This document shows positions 1 through 9,079 of a DNA stretch of 64,000 bases, piece after piece. The stretch's first letter is position 1. Each line of letters starts with the position of its first letter. The notes beneath the pieces are model-generated. The model was given only the letters and a program-made list of their open reading frames with translations. It ran no database searches and had not been told where the DNA came from. The position numbers were made by a program, and so were the translations under genes. The DNA is from Vanessa cardui (Eukaryota; Arthropoda; Insecta; Lepidoptera; Nymphalidae), in contig NC_061153.1 in assembly GCF_905220365.1 (NCBI RefSeq), forward strand, positions 4,546,001-4,610,000. Reading direction: 5' to 3'.

Positions 1-25
1 TTTTTCTTGTTCATCAGATGAATTT

Positions 26-2926
26 ATGAGTGTTTCAAGTAGCAACAACACGTCAATTTCAGACTCTGAAACACTTGAAGTGAAATTGTCAAAAATATTT
101 GATACTACCACTAACATCCTCTCCTTAGTGCATATTAACGCACAGAGCTTAGTAGCTCACTACTCTGATCTTCTCACATCTTTTAGTACCGGCGTGGTTG
201 ATGGAATTCTTGTGTCCGAAACCTGGTTGAAACCGTCAATTCCATCTACCAGTTGTGCTCTTCCAGGTTATCAGTTATTCCGCAATGATCGCACTGCTCA
301 GGGTGGTGGTGGCGTTGGTATTTACCTTCGCAGCAACATTCCTGTCAGTGTAGTCTCTTCTTCCCCTTCTCAATACACAGCCTATCTTGAGTATCTTTTC
401 TCGGAGAGTCATACATCATAAAAAAAATTTGCTTGGAGTGTTTTATTGTCCAAGTGATAAGATAAATTATTTTAACACATTAGAAAGCCTTCTTGAAAAT
501 TTTGTCCCCTTGTACGATCACATTATATGCATGGGTGACTTAAACACATGCCTTTTGAAAAATGACTCCAGAGCACAAAGCTTAAAAACGCTAATGTCAT
601 CTTTGAATTTAAATCTTCTTCCCATGACTTCTCCAACTCATTATTTTCCAAACAGCAGGCCTACACAACTGGATCTAATCACTGTCTCTAACCCCAATTT
701 TGTTTTCTCTCACGGTCAAATGACTTCTCCATTCTCGTATCACGACCTAATCTTCATCACTTACAAAGTGCGACCTCCCAAGGTTAGAGGCAAGGTTTTT
801 CTTCTACGCGACTTAAGCATATGGAGCTGGAACGCTTGAGAGAGGATGTAAAAAATTTGACTGGGCGCCTCTATTGTCAACTAATAATATTGATGACATG
901 GTTGAATCACTGACTGCTGAACTGATACGTTTATATGATGTCCATGCACCTGTTCGCCCAGTGCGAATCAAACACGCGCCTGCTCCTTGGTTAACGCCAG
1001 TGATCAGAAGAACCATGGCTAAACGAAATAGAGCAAAAGCCCGACCCAAAAAAAATTCCATCGCAGGAAAATCTTGACGCATACAAAAAAATTCGTAACA
1101 TCTGCAACAGAATGTGTAGGGATGCTAAACGCCGCTATATTCACTTAACGCTTCAGAATCTTTCTCAAGCGCAAGTTTGGGGATTCTTACGGTCTTTAGG
1201 TGTGGGCAAAACCACGGATAGTTGTCAAACTGTCGTGGATCTCAATGCTTTAAATCATCACTTTACCACTCCGCCTATAACACTAGATAATGACACTAAA
1301 ACAGTTACCCTATCTTATTTGTCGCGTCTTGTCCCACCAGACCTACCCCCTTTCACTTTTGAACCAGTTTCGGAGGATACCGTAAAGAGGAATGTCAGGT
1401 CTATCTCCACGAAAGCCATCGGCAGTGACAATCTCAGCCTAGACATGATTCTTCCTGTGCTGGAGGATATTGCACCTGTGATCACACACATTATTAATTT
1501 CTCACTATCGTACAATGTTTTTCCATCATTGTGGAAGAATGCCTATGTCATTCCCTTACCAAAAACCTCCAATCCCTCCTCCCCTTCGCAATTCCGACCC
1601 ATATCTATACTGCCTATCCTTTCTAAAGTCCTAGAGTCTGTGGTTAACAAGCAACTCTATTCCTATTTCACCATCAACAACTTCTTATGTCCTTACCAAT
1701 CCGGCTTCCGACCTTCCCACAGCACTGTTGGAGCGCTGCTGAATATAACTGAGGACATGCGGTATGCTATGGATAATACCAAGCTTACTGTTATTGCCTT
1801 GTTGGACTTCAGCAGTACCTTCAACTCTGTTGATTTTGACATTCTTCTCGGTGCCCTCCGAGCAGTTAACAACTCTTCAACTACCATTGATTGGTTCCAC
1901 TCCTATCTCTTCGGGCGCCGGCAATGTGTAAAAACAAAGGATTCATCCTCTGATTGGACAAACCTTACTGCCGGTGTTCCTCAAGGTGGCGGTCTCTCAC
2001 CTCTGGTCTTCTCTATTTTCATTAATAATATATCGCGTGTTATTTCTTCTCCCTTTCATCTGTATGCAGATGATATGCAATTGTATCGTCATTTTGAGTT
2101 GAGTGAGCTGTCTGAAACTGTTAATTGCCTTAATGAAGATCTTTCGGCTGTTTAGTCCTGGGCTAAATCGTTTGGTTTATTGATTAACCCCGACAAATCT
2201 CAGGCCATGATTGTTGGTAGCAGTAGATTAAGAAGTAAAATAGACTGGTCGTCTGTACCCTGTGTCATGTATGCCGGGGTTCCAATAGCATACCATGACA
2301 AAGTAAAAAATTTGGGCCTGATCATAGACTGCAACATGTCTTGGACTGCTCACCTCAACGATATCAGTAAGCGTTTTCATTACACTTTTCACTCTCTCAA
2401 ACGTCTCCAATCTTTTCTCCCCTTCAATACCAAAATTATGCTCGCTTAATCACTTCTTCTCCCAATTATTGACTACGCCGATGCCTGCTTTCTAGATGTG
2501 ACGGAGGAGCAACTTAATAAATTAGAGCGCCTACAAAACCTCGCTATTCGTTTTATTTACGGGCTACGTAAGTATGACCATGTTTCTCATTTCCGCGCTC
2601 AACTTAAATGGCTCCCTATCCGATTTCGCCGAGATATGCACATCCTGTCAGTCCTCTTCAACATACTCAATAACCCGCATACTCCTTCGTACCTTAGCTC
2701 CCGGATCAACCTCCTACCCACTCCCATACGCTCCAGGCGCTCTTGCATCACTTCGATGCTTGATGTGCCTAGGAGTAATAAAAAATTTGGACTGCAATCA
2801 TTTACAGTACGAGCTCCAATATTATGGAATAACCTGCCGAAATCCATCCAAAACGGTGGTAGTATTGAATTATTTAAAAGCCGCTTGAAAAATTATTTTC
2901 TCTCAAAAGCTAACCCTTCATCTTAA
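26..2926 (+). pseudogene. LINE-1 ORF2 (endonuclease-reverse transcriptase), broken
   Basis: This is a decayed endonuclease-RT protein in at least six pieces: 26-421, 387-839, 874-1077, 1112-2155, 2180-2449 and 2498-2926. The endonuclease shows HINAQS, VSETWLKP, GGGVGIYLR, GDLNTCLLK and YHDLIF. The RT shows FRPISILPILSKVLE, QSGFRPSHST, a GVPQGG motif and the catalytic YADD. Frameshifts lie near 400, 850 and 1080. Stops interrupt at 2153 (TAG before SWAKSFG) and 2447 (TAA where related copies have glutamine in MLAQSLL). The C-terminal block KLERLQNLAIRFIYGLRKYDHVSHFR matches all sister copies, so the assignment is firm. No functional protein is expected. Confidence 0.88.
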
Positions 2927-3169
2927 CCTTACTTCTCCCCATGCCTTTTCTGTTTTATTTTTTATACTAAATTAACATTGATTTGTAAATATGTATGTAT
3001 ATGTATATATATAGTATATATAAATAATATACGTAGTATATGTATTTTGTGTATTGTATTTTTATGTATGTTTATGTATTATATTTTTTATTTATGTAAG
3101 TATTTATATTTTCTACACTACAGTCTGCACTATTTTGCCCGCTACATCACCCTGTCACTGACCTCCATA

Positions 3170-3208
3170 GGTTGACTGGAAGAAATCTCTTTTAGAGATA
3201 AGTCCACC
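3170..3208 (+). other. Conserved 3'-UTR hairpin of LINE-1
   Basis: GGTTGACTGGAAGA leads into a stem ATCTCT / AGAGAT (3185-3190 with 3194-3199, loop TTT), followed by AAGTCCACC. The same layout (GGTT-CTGG-AGA, stem, AAG-C-CC) occurs in LINE-3, LINE-4, LINE-5 and LINE-10 with a different but still paired stem. It lies about 60 bases before AATAAAG near the LINE 3' end. A role in template recognition by the RT is inference from known LINE biology. Confidence 0.75.
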
Positions 3209-3299
3209 TTTGCCTGTACATATATTACTGTACCATCAATGTAACATATTTTAGTGCAATAAAGAATATAATAAATAAAATAAAAATAAAAATAACATT

Positions 3300-3765
3300 A
3301 GTACGGTTAAAGGATGCTGCTCTGCTTAAGCTGGTCAACTCAGGACTCCGAATAGATAAGGATGGGTTGCGTTTCATAAAACCAGTAAACCAGTCTTTGC
3401 CAGCCTTTCCGTTTCTTTTCCAAGATTCTGGAATATTATCTATCTTGAATCGAATGGCAAGCTAAAAATTTTTGACATCGTCTAGTAGCAATCCTAAATA
3501 GATATTAGTACACTTTATTAAATAATCTGCTATTGTTGTTTCTTGCTCAGAATTGAAAACTAGACGATTTTTTTTATAACCCACTTCAACAGAAGTTCCC
3601 TTTTTTTTCTTTACATATTTAAACAGCGTTACATGACAAATATTATATTAGTTAGCAACATCTCTATATTTCTTGTTTTTTTTTCAGAACTTCTTCAGCT
3701 GCCATCTCAAATACTTCTTGCGACGTAGAGCCCCTTGTGCTCTTCCTTTTGTAATGCCTCATTCT
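3300..3765 (-). pseudogene. pogo/Tigger-like transposase N-terminal remnant (HTH + CENP-B-type HTH)
   Basis: The minus-strand translation from an ATG at 3762 gives an N-terminal helix-turn-helix region (MRHYKRKSTRGSTSQEVFEMA, then after a frameshift YRDVAN and TLFKYVKKK). A second DNA-binding domain ends in WFTGFMKRNPSLSIR followed by SPELTSLSRASSFNR. That second stretch is the hallmark of the CENP-B/Tc5-type HTH of pogo-family (Tc1/mariner superfamily) transposases. A frameshift near 3675 and a stop near 3462 break it. The catalytic DDE part is missing: the sequence stops at about 3300 where LINE-1's tail begins. The frame is too broken to give a long open frame. Confidence 0.6.
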
Positions 3766-3900
3766 ATAAAAAAACACACCTACTGCAAAAAAACACTCGT
3801 TTAATATCACATACATACCTTTCCTTCCCTCCGTGTTTCAGAAGAGTGAAGACGTGTTTCTTGTTAAATTGACCTTATTTAAAATTAAAATTTAGATTTA
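3766..3900. other. Short AT-rich spacer, nothing recognised
   Basis: This stretch lies upstream of the pogo remnant and before LINE-2. I see no open frame or repeat motif. Confidence 0.4.
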
Positions 3901-4223
3901 AAATTCAGTACTAAATAATACAGAGAAACTACTAGGAGTGCATAAGTAAGTGCAGCAAATAAGTGCGCGACGCGTTATCGGTAGAAGTAGTGTTCATTAC
4001 ACACAAACAAAAGCCGCCTATCGTACACAAAAATATATTCGCATTATACATCCGTCTCAAACATCGTACGTCATTAGGGGCGGGTCAAGCAATACTGGCC
4101 GGACAGCAATATTGTTCAATTTCATCGATCGTCGACCAATAGATGAGACCTCTAAGTTTTTAAAAAAATAAGAAAGAAATAACTCCTGTAGATTATTGTG
4201 TGCACCTGGTACCCTAGTACACT

Positions 4224-5113
4224 ATGTCTTTGACGCGTACTCCGCCATCTACATATGACTCCGAACCAGACCTTTCAAATGTAAATATACTGAGCCGGTT
4301 TAAAAGAAAACGGGAGGATGATAATGAGAACCTTAAGAAGTTTATGGAAGATATAAAAGGTGTGTTATCGAGTAATAGTTTACAGTTTACATCTATGGAG
4401 GAAATCTTATTAAAAATAAAACTGATACGGCCGAAAAATTAAACATAATGGCCGCTACTATGAGTGAAATAAAGGAACAAAACTTAGAGTTATGTAAATC
4501 ACTGGAATTCTTGTCCAGCAAATATGATGACATGAGAGAAAAGGTTGAAAAATTTGAATGTGAAAAAAAGGCCAATAGAAACTATATAAATATGCTAGAA
4601 GAAAGAGTTGATGTTCTAGAAAAAAGCGCGAGGTCTTCTAGTATCGAGCTAAGAAATGTATCACAAGCTCAAACAGAAAACAAAACTGATTTACATGAAA
4701 TTGTTACTACCATCGGGCAAACATTGAATGTTATGATTAATCAAAGTGAAATAAGAAGTATCTTTAGACTCCAGAAAAAGAATAAAACACAGACAACGAA
4801 GCCTATAATAGTTGAATTTACGACAGCATCGAAAAAAGAAGAAATTATTCACTCTTTAAAAAAATACAGAAAACAGAATAATCAAATTACTACAGAAAAC
4901 TTAGGAATCAGAGGGCCTCCGAAACCTGTCTATATTTCCGAAAATCTTACTGCCAAAGCGAAACGATTATTTTTCTTAGCGCGGGTCTTCGCCGGAACAC
5001 ATAGTTATCGGTACTGCTGGACGAGCCACGGGAATGTAAACCTTCGGCAAGCAGACGGCGGGACCGCCATTCGTATTAACAGCGAAGCGGACATCGACTC
5101 CCTTAAGAAATGA
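4224..5113 (+). pseudogene. LINE-2 ORF1: coiled coil plus baculovirus-FP-like C-terminal domain
   Basis: This ORF1 is an RNA-binding chaperone-like protein, split by a one-base slip in an A-run near 4410 (4224-4442, then 4448-5113). After the slip comes a long charged heptad-like region (SEIKEQNLELCKSLEFLSSK through NMLEERVDVLEKS), a likely coiled coil for multimerisation. A middle basic domain (IRSIFRLQ, KPIIVEFTTASKKEEI) follows. The C-terminal block (YISENLTAKAKRLFFLAR, then YCWTSHGNVNLRQ and DGGTAIRI) resembles the C-terminal domain of the baculovirus FP protein, which is widespread in insect LINE ORF1s. The reading frame is otherwise clean to the stop at 5113. The function is inferred from the family. 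Confidence 0.7.
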
Positions 5114-5465
5114 CTATGGAAACAGTGCGATACTCGATCTACTTTTTATACATTTATTAGTGCTTTATTATTAATTTTAAGTATTTTTGCCTACCAATCT
5201 AAAGCTTTTGTTTGTATACTACTAATCCTTATATGTTATTTTTCCTATTTACATATACACAAACAGTTTATATTTAATATTGTCATAATAGTTATACATT
5301 TAACACACACACGACAAGTGTCTATAAAAAGTGAAATACGAATCATATGCGTTCAAATAATATGCAACGATTATGTCAGTATTAATTTTATTAAGAAATA
5401 TTGCATAACTATTCCTAACACCTATATCTTTGGAATGTATATAGCTAGAAATTCTAACCGATTAA
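5114..5465 (+). other. ORF1-ORF2 spacer of LINE-2, no gene seen
   Basis: AT-rich sequence after the ORF1 stop. The short open frame at 5318-5524 has no recognisable domain. I read this as the untranslated spacer before ORF2, cut by LINE-3's tail near 5465-5495 (AATAAAGAATAAA read on the minus strand). Confidence 0.45.
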
Positions 5466-5749
5466 CTATAGTTTATAGTTTATTCTATAGTTTATTCTTT
5501 ATTGTACACCACACAGTGAAATAAAAAAATACAAACGACAAAGATATGGCCTAGATATGACAGGCGTACAATTTTGGCGACCTTATCGCTACATAGCGAT
5601 CTCTTCCAGGCAACCAACAGATGTAGGATAGGTCATAGAATATAAGGTGGGTGGTGCTCTACTAATAAATAAAATAATATGAATCTGTTAATAAAACTAT
5701 GAAATAAATATAAATATAGAATACACAAATTATATATCCATATATATAT
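5466..5749 (-). mobile_element. LINE-3, 3'-terminal part of 3' UTR
   Basis: Read on the minus strand this is the last ~285 bases of LINE-3: a stretch nearly identical to 42757-42930 of LINE-5, the conserved hairpin (5574-5625), then AATAAAGAATAAA at the end. It is separated from the rest of LINE-3 (13385-16880) by Gypsy-1, whose LTR starts at 5750 within a TATATATAT tract. Confidence 0.8.
5574..5625 (-). other. Conserved 3'-UTR hairpin of LINE-3
   Basis: On the minus strand GGTTGCCTGGAAGAG leads into ATCGCTA-TG-TAGCGAT (5585-5600) and AAGGTCGCC. The stem is a perfect 7-bp palindrome at DNA level; in RNA the inner pairs probably open into a loop. It is identical in LINE-5 (42782-42797) and has a compensated stem in LINE-1, LINE-4 and LINE-10. 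Confidence 0.75.
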
Positions 5750-6108
5750 TGTTAGGGCGTGATAATAAAATGCAGTATACTTCAGCACTTCTATTTAATG
5801 ATTGAGAGCATAGTTCACATTTCATCTTATTTTATACACTCGGAATGATCGTTATTACAAATTTTGTTATCGACGTTATACAAGTATCGCCATCTATATT
5901 CTAAGCTTAACAAACTAGAGTGATATTAATGATTTACAAACAACGCCATCTATTATTACGGCTACACAACTACATTACTTAATATTTTAAGCATTATGAA
6001 TCACGTTTACAGATATTGATATAATTATCATAAGATACAATATTTTATAATACATAATTGTAGACAGTAACTAGCGCAATACGATGGGCGTAATATTAAT
6101 GGTTAACA
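5750..6108 (-). repeat. Gypsy-1 3' LTR (left)
   Basis: 359 bp, begins TGTTAGGGCGTGATAATA and ends TTAATGGTTAACA in plus orientation, so on the element's strand it starts TGTTAACC and ends CCTAACA. It is the same length as the copy at 13026-13384, and I find no difference by eye. This indicates recent insertion. Confidence 0.95.
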
Positions 6109-6622
6109 TTCGGCTTTTCCTGACAAACATTACGCCCCCGTAATGCTACAATAATTATCAATAATTAAAAGCAATTTTTATACATAATAATAACACAATA
6201 TATACTACGTAATAAATCTATTGTGCATATTTTTTTTTTTTTTTTTTATATATTTTTTATTTTAACTTATTTTACAATTAACTTTTAGTTTTTATTACCG
6301 GACACACCTGGTAATGTAATTAGTTCATGGGACACACCCTATTTATTTATTTTTCTCTTTTTTTTTTTAATCTCAAGCCAACGGACACACTCTAGCTGGC
6401 TTCCGCGGGACTAACCTTCGCGGACATACTATAACTTTCTTACCACTGGCCACACCAAGCGGTTCTTATTTAACTAAGCTGGACTAACCTAGCTTGTCAA
6501 ATAGAAGAAAAGTTATGTTTCGATTTACTTAAAAAGTATTAACAAAATCTCTTATTTTTATCATTTGTACAAACTAATTAATTAGTACAATATATTTTAA
6601 TCAATCTTTTGTTCTATACATT
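6109..6622 (-). other. Gypsy-1 3' non-coding region with repeated GGACACAC motif
   Basis: About 510 AT-rich bases lie between the pol stop and the 3' LTR. On the plus strand GGACACAC or a close variant occurs at about 6300, 6330, 6383, 6422 (GGACATAC) and 6448 (GGCCACAC). Next to the LTR the element strand reads AGGAAAAGCCGAA, a weak candidate polypurine tract. No open frame. Confidence 0.5.
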
Positions 6623-9079
6623 TTAATCAGATTTAGAACTAGTAGAATCATCATCGCTTAAAGATTGTACATTAAATTTTTTCATTTTATCCGATGAAAC
6701 AACATTATTATATTTACGACCTTTTTTATTTAATGATACAACACGATATCTATCATTATCAAATACTTTTATAACCTTATAAGGGCCAGCATACTTATCG
6801 ACCAGTTTACCACTTGTTAAACCCTTTTTGATTATACGTCTCTGAACTTGCACTAAGTCTCCCACGTTATATTTAATACTAGGTAATCTATTTTTATCAA
6901 ATCTTTGTTTACAATTATTTGCGGCCTGATTTGTATTTTTTTCAGCTTCTGCACGCACATCTGATAAACTGATAGCAGGGACATCTCTATTAGGTATATC
7001 TATTTCGAATCGAGGTCTAAAACCGTATAAAAGTTCTACGGGACTTTTTTGAGTTGTACTATTGATAGTAGTATTAATACCGCGTTCTACTAATGGTACA
7101 TATTGTTCCCATTTATTATCGTTGTCTCCTGTATAGGCAATTAGCGATTGAAGTATAGTTCGATTATAGCGCTCGACTTGCCCGTTTGCGCGTGGACAAG
7201 ATACGGCATTTAGAATTTGACGAATTTGTTTAGATTTACAATTGTCTGAAAATTCACGACTGGTAAAAGCTTTACCACGATCACTTACGATTCTCTCGGG
7301 TAAACCAAAAACTCTTGATAATAATGAAAATGTTGACACTACATGAGCGGCACTAGTATTTTTAACGGGTTGAAGCCATGTAAATTTGGTAAATGCATCG
7401 ACTATGACCAATAAATATGAGTTTTTATTTTCCGATAAACAAAATGGTCCCAAGTGGTCAACGTGAACCGTATTCCATGGCAAATTACCTTTATTAATGG
7501 GATATAGCAATCCGCGACGCTTTCCGGTGGGTAGTTTAGAATATTGACAAGATATGCAAGATTTAATATATTTCGTAATAAACTTTCTTAACTTTTCAAA
7601 CCAGTATTCGCGTTGAACTAAATCGATCACTTTCTTTTCATTTAAATGACCGTTATCATCGTGATATGTTTTAGCAATTCTCCATCTTACCGACTTAGGA
7701 ATAACTATTTTAGGCTGATTATTGACTAACCTATATAGAATATTTTCTTTATATGCAAATTCATTTTTAAATTCCGGATTGTCAATGTTTTTAATTATAT
7801 TTTGAATTTTTGGGTCTTCTGTTTGAACCGCAATAACCCAATTAGTTTCATCAATATGTTGCAATGGTAATGCATTACGACTAAGCGCGTCTACGTGTGT
7901 CATTTTTATACCGGGTCTGTATTGTATAGTAAAATCATAATCTTGTAATTCGAGCCACCATCTACCTATTCTTGGTAAAATATCTTTTTTTGTCCATGTT
8001 GTACTAAGAGCTTTGCAATCGCTCAATATTGTAAAGTGTTTGCCTAAAAGATATACACGAAATTTACGAACACTAAAAACTACTGCCATTGCTTCTAGCT
8101 CATATGAATGATATCTTTGTTCCACTTCACTGTTTTGTTTACTATAATAAGCTACCGGTTTAAAATTATTATCAGGCTGTTTTTGTACTAAAATACCACC
8201 TATGCCGTGACTAGACGCATCAGTATGAAGTTGTGTTTCCGACTGAGGGTTATAAATTGCCAAGACTGGTTCTGATAGCAAAGCTTTTTTAATATCTTCA
8301 AAACAACTTTGATGTAATTGATTCCAGACCCAAGGAGTATCTTTTTTTAATAATAGCGATAATGGTTGTATACGTTTTGCAAAGGAAAATATAAATTTTC
8401 TAAAATAACTCGCAAGACCAATAAATCGTCTAAGTTCGTGAATATTTTTAGGTTCCGAAAATTTACTTAAGGCTTCTATTTTATCCGGGGAGGGTTTTAT
8501 TTCACCACAAGAAATTATATGGCCCAAGTAATCAATGCTAGTTTTTAGAAATGAACATTTATCTCTACGAAGCGTCATGTGCGAGTTACTTATTATATTT
8601 AATATGATTTCAAGATGTTGAAGGCCTTGATTTACATTTTTGGAAAAACACAAGATATCATCAATGTAAGCAGTTGCAAATTCAAATCTATATTGCCCAA
8701 GTAACATATTAATGGCTCTCTGAAAGACTGCTGGGGCATTGGCCAGACCAAAAGGCATGCGTTTATATTGATACTGTCCAAAAGGTGTAACAAATGCAGT
8801 ATATTTTCGACTTTCGGGGTGTACTATAATTTGATGGTACCCAGCTGCTAAATCAAGTTTAGAGAACCATTTTTCTGTACTAAGTCTATCTAGTTGGTCT
8901 TGAATTAGTGGGAGGGGATATCTATCCTTTTTAGTAATTTTATTTAACTGTCGATAATCGACGCACATTCTATATTGACCATTCTTTTTTGGTACAAGTA
9001 TAATTGGACTTGCATATGGTGAGTTACTAATTTCAATAATATCTTTTTCAATAAGATCCTGAATTATTGACCTTATAAT
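6623..9079 (-). CDS. Gypsy-1 pol: reverse transcriptase, RNase H, integrase
   Basis: The frame is open from just after a stop at 9080-9082; the first ATG is at 8968, giving 781 aa. Numbered from that ATG, RT shows LDLAAGYHQI (39-48) and catalytic YIDD (101-104). RNase H shows D250, E290 and D317. The integrase zinc finger is H436, H441, C471, C474, and the integrase triad is D504, D563, E599. The C-terminal part has the usual GPYKV motif and no obvious chromodomain. All catalytic residues I can check are present. The 37 codons between the stop and the ATG also read as RT, so the natural protein would be continuous with gag-protease upstream in the same frame. Reverse transcription and integration of the element are its expected jobs. 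Confidence 0.92.
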   Translation of the reverse strand: MIRSIIQDLIEKDIIEISNSPYASPIILVPKKNGQYRMCVDYRQLNKITKKDRYPLPLIQDQLDRLSTEKWFSKLDLAAGYHQIIVHPESRKYTAFVTPFGQYQYKRMPFGLANAPAVFQRAINMLLGQYRFEFATAYIDDILCFSKNVNQGLQHLEIILNIISNSHMTLRRDKCSFLKTSIDYLGHIISCGEIKPSPDKIEALSKFSEPKNIHELRRFIGLASYFRKFIFSFAKRIQPLSLLLKKDTPWVWNQLHQSCFEDIKKALLSEPVLAIYNPQSETQLHTDASSHGIGGILVQKQPDNNFKPVAYYSKQNSEVEQRYHSYELEAMAVVFSVRKFRVYLLGKHFTILSDCKALSTTWTKKDILPRIGRWWLELQDYDFTIQYRPGIKMTHVDALSRNALPLQHIDETNWVIAVQTEDPKIQNIIKNIDNPEFKNEFAYKENILYRLVNNQPKIVIPKSVRWRIAKTYHDDNGHLNEKKVIDLVQREYWFEKLRKFITKYIKSCISCQYSKLPTGKRRGLLYPINKGNLPWNTVHVDHLGPFCLSENKNSYLLVIVDAFTKFTWLQPVKNTSAAHVVSTFSLLSRVFGLPERIVSDRGKAFTSREFSDNCKSKQIRQILNAVSCPRANGQVERYNRTILQSLIAYTGDNDNKWEQYVPLVERGINTTINSTTQKSPVELLYGFRPRFEIDIPNRDVPAISLSDVRAEAEKNTNQAANNCKQRFDKNRLPSIKYNVGDLVQVQRRIIKKGLTSGKLVDKYAGPYKVIKVFDNDRYRVVSLNKKGRKYNNVVSSDKMKKFNVQSLSDDDSTSSKSD

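Larger units (their letters stand above)
1..3295 (+). mobile_element. LINE-1: 5'-truncated Jockey/CR1-superfamily non-LTR retrotransposon with 3' tail
   Basis: The window opens inside the start of ORF2, so the 5' part lies outside or is lost. Order seen: endonuclease (VHINAQSL near 130, ISETWLKP-type motif, MGDLNTC near 530), RT (LYADDMQLY near 2065), C-terminal Jockey-type region to 2926, 3' UTR with a conserved hairpin (3170-3208), a polyadenylation-like AATAAA and an A-rich AAATAAA tail ending near 3295. It belongs to the same broad family as LINE-3 to LINE-6 and LINE-9 to LINE-11. The clade is not settled by eye. The 3' end abuts a pogo-like transposase remnant, consistent with insertion into it. 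Confidence 0.9.
3900..5465 (+). mobile_element. LINE-2, 5' part: leader and ORF1 of a CR1/Jockey-type LINE
   Basis: About 300 bases of leader precede an ORF1 at 4224-5113, followed by about 350 bases without coding signal (5114-5465). The element is then interrupted by LINE-3 in the opposite orientation. The matching ORF2 probably resumes at 17165 on the same strand. The join is inferred from strand, order (ORF1 then endonuclease-RT) and the absence of an ORF2 next to this ORF1. The 5' start is approximate. Confidence 0.65.
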
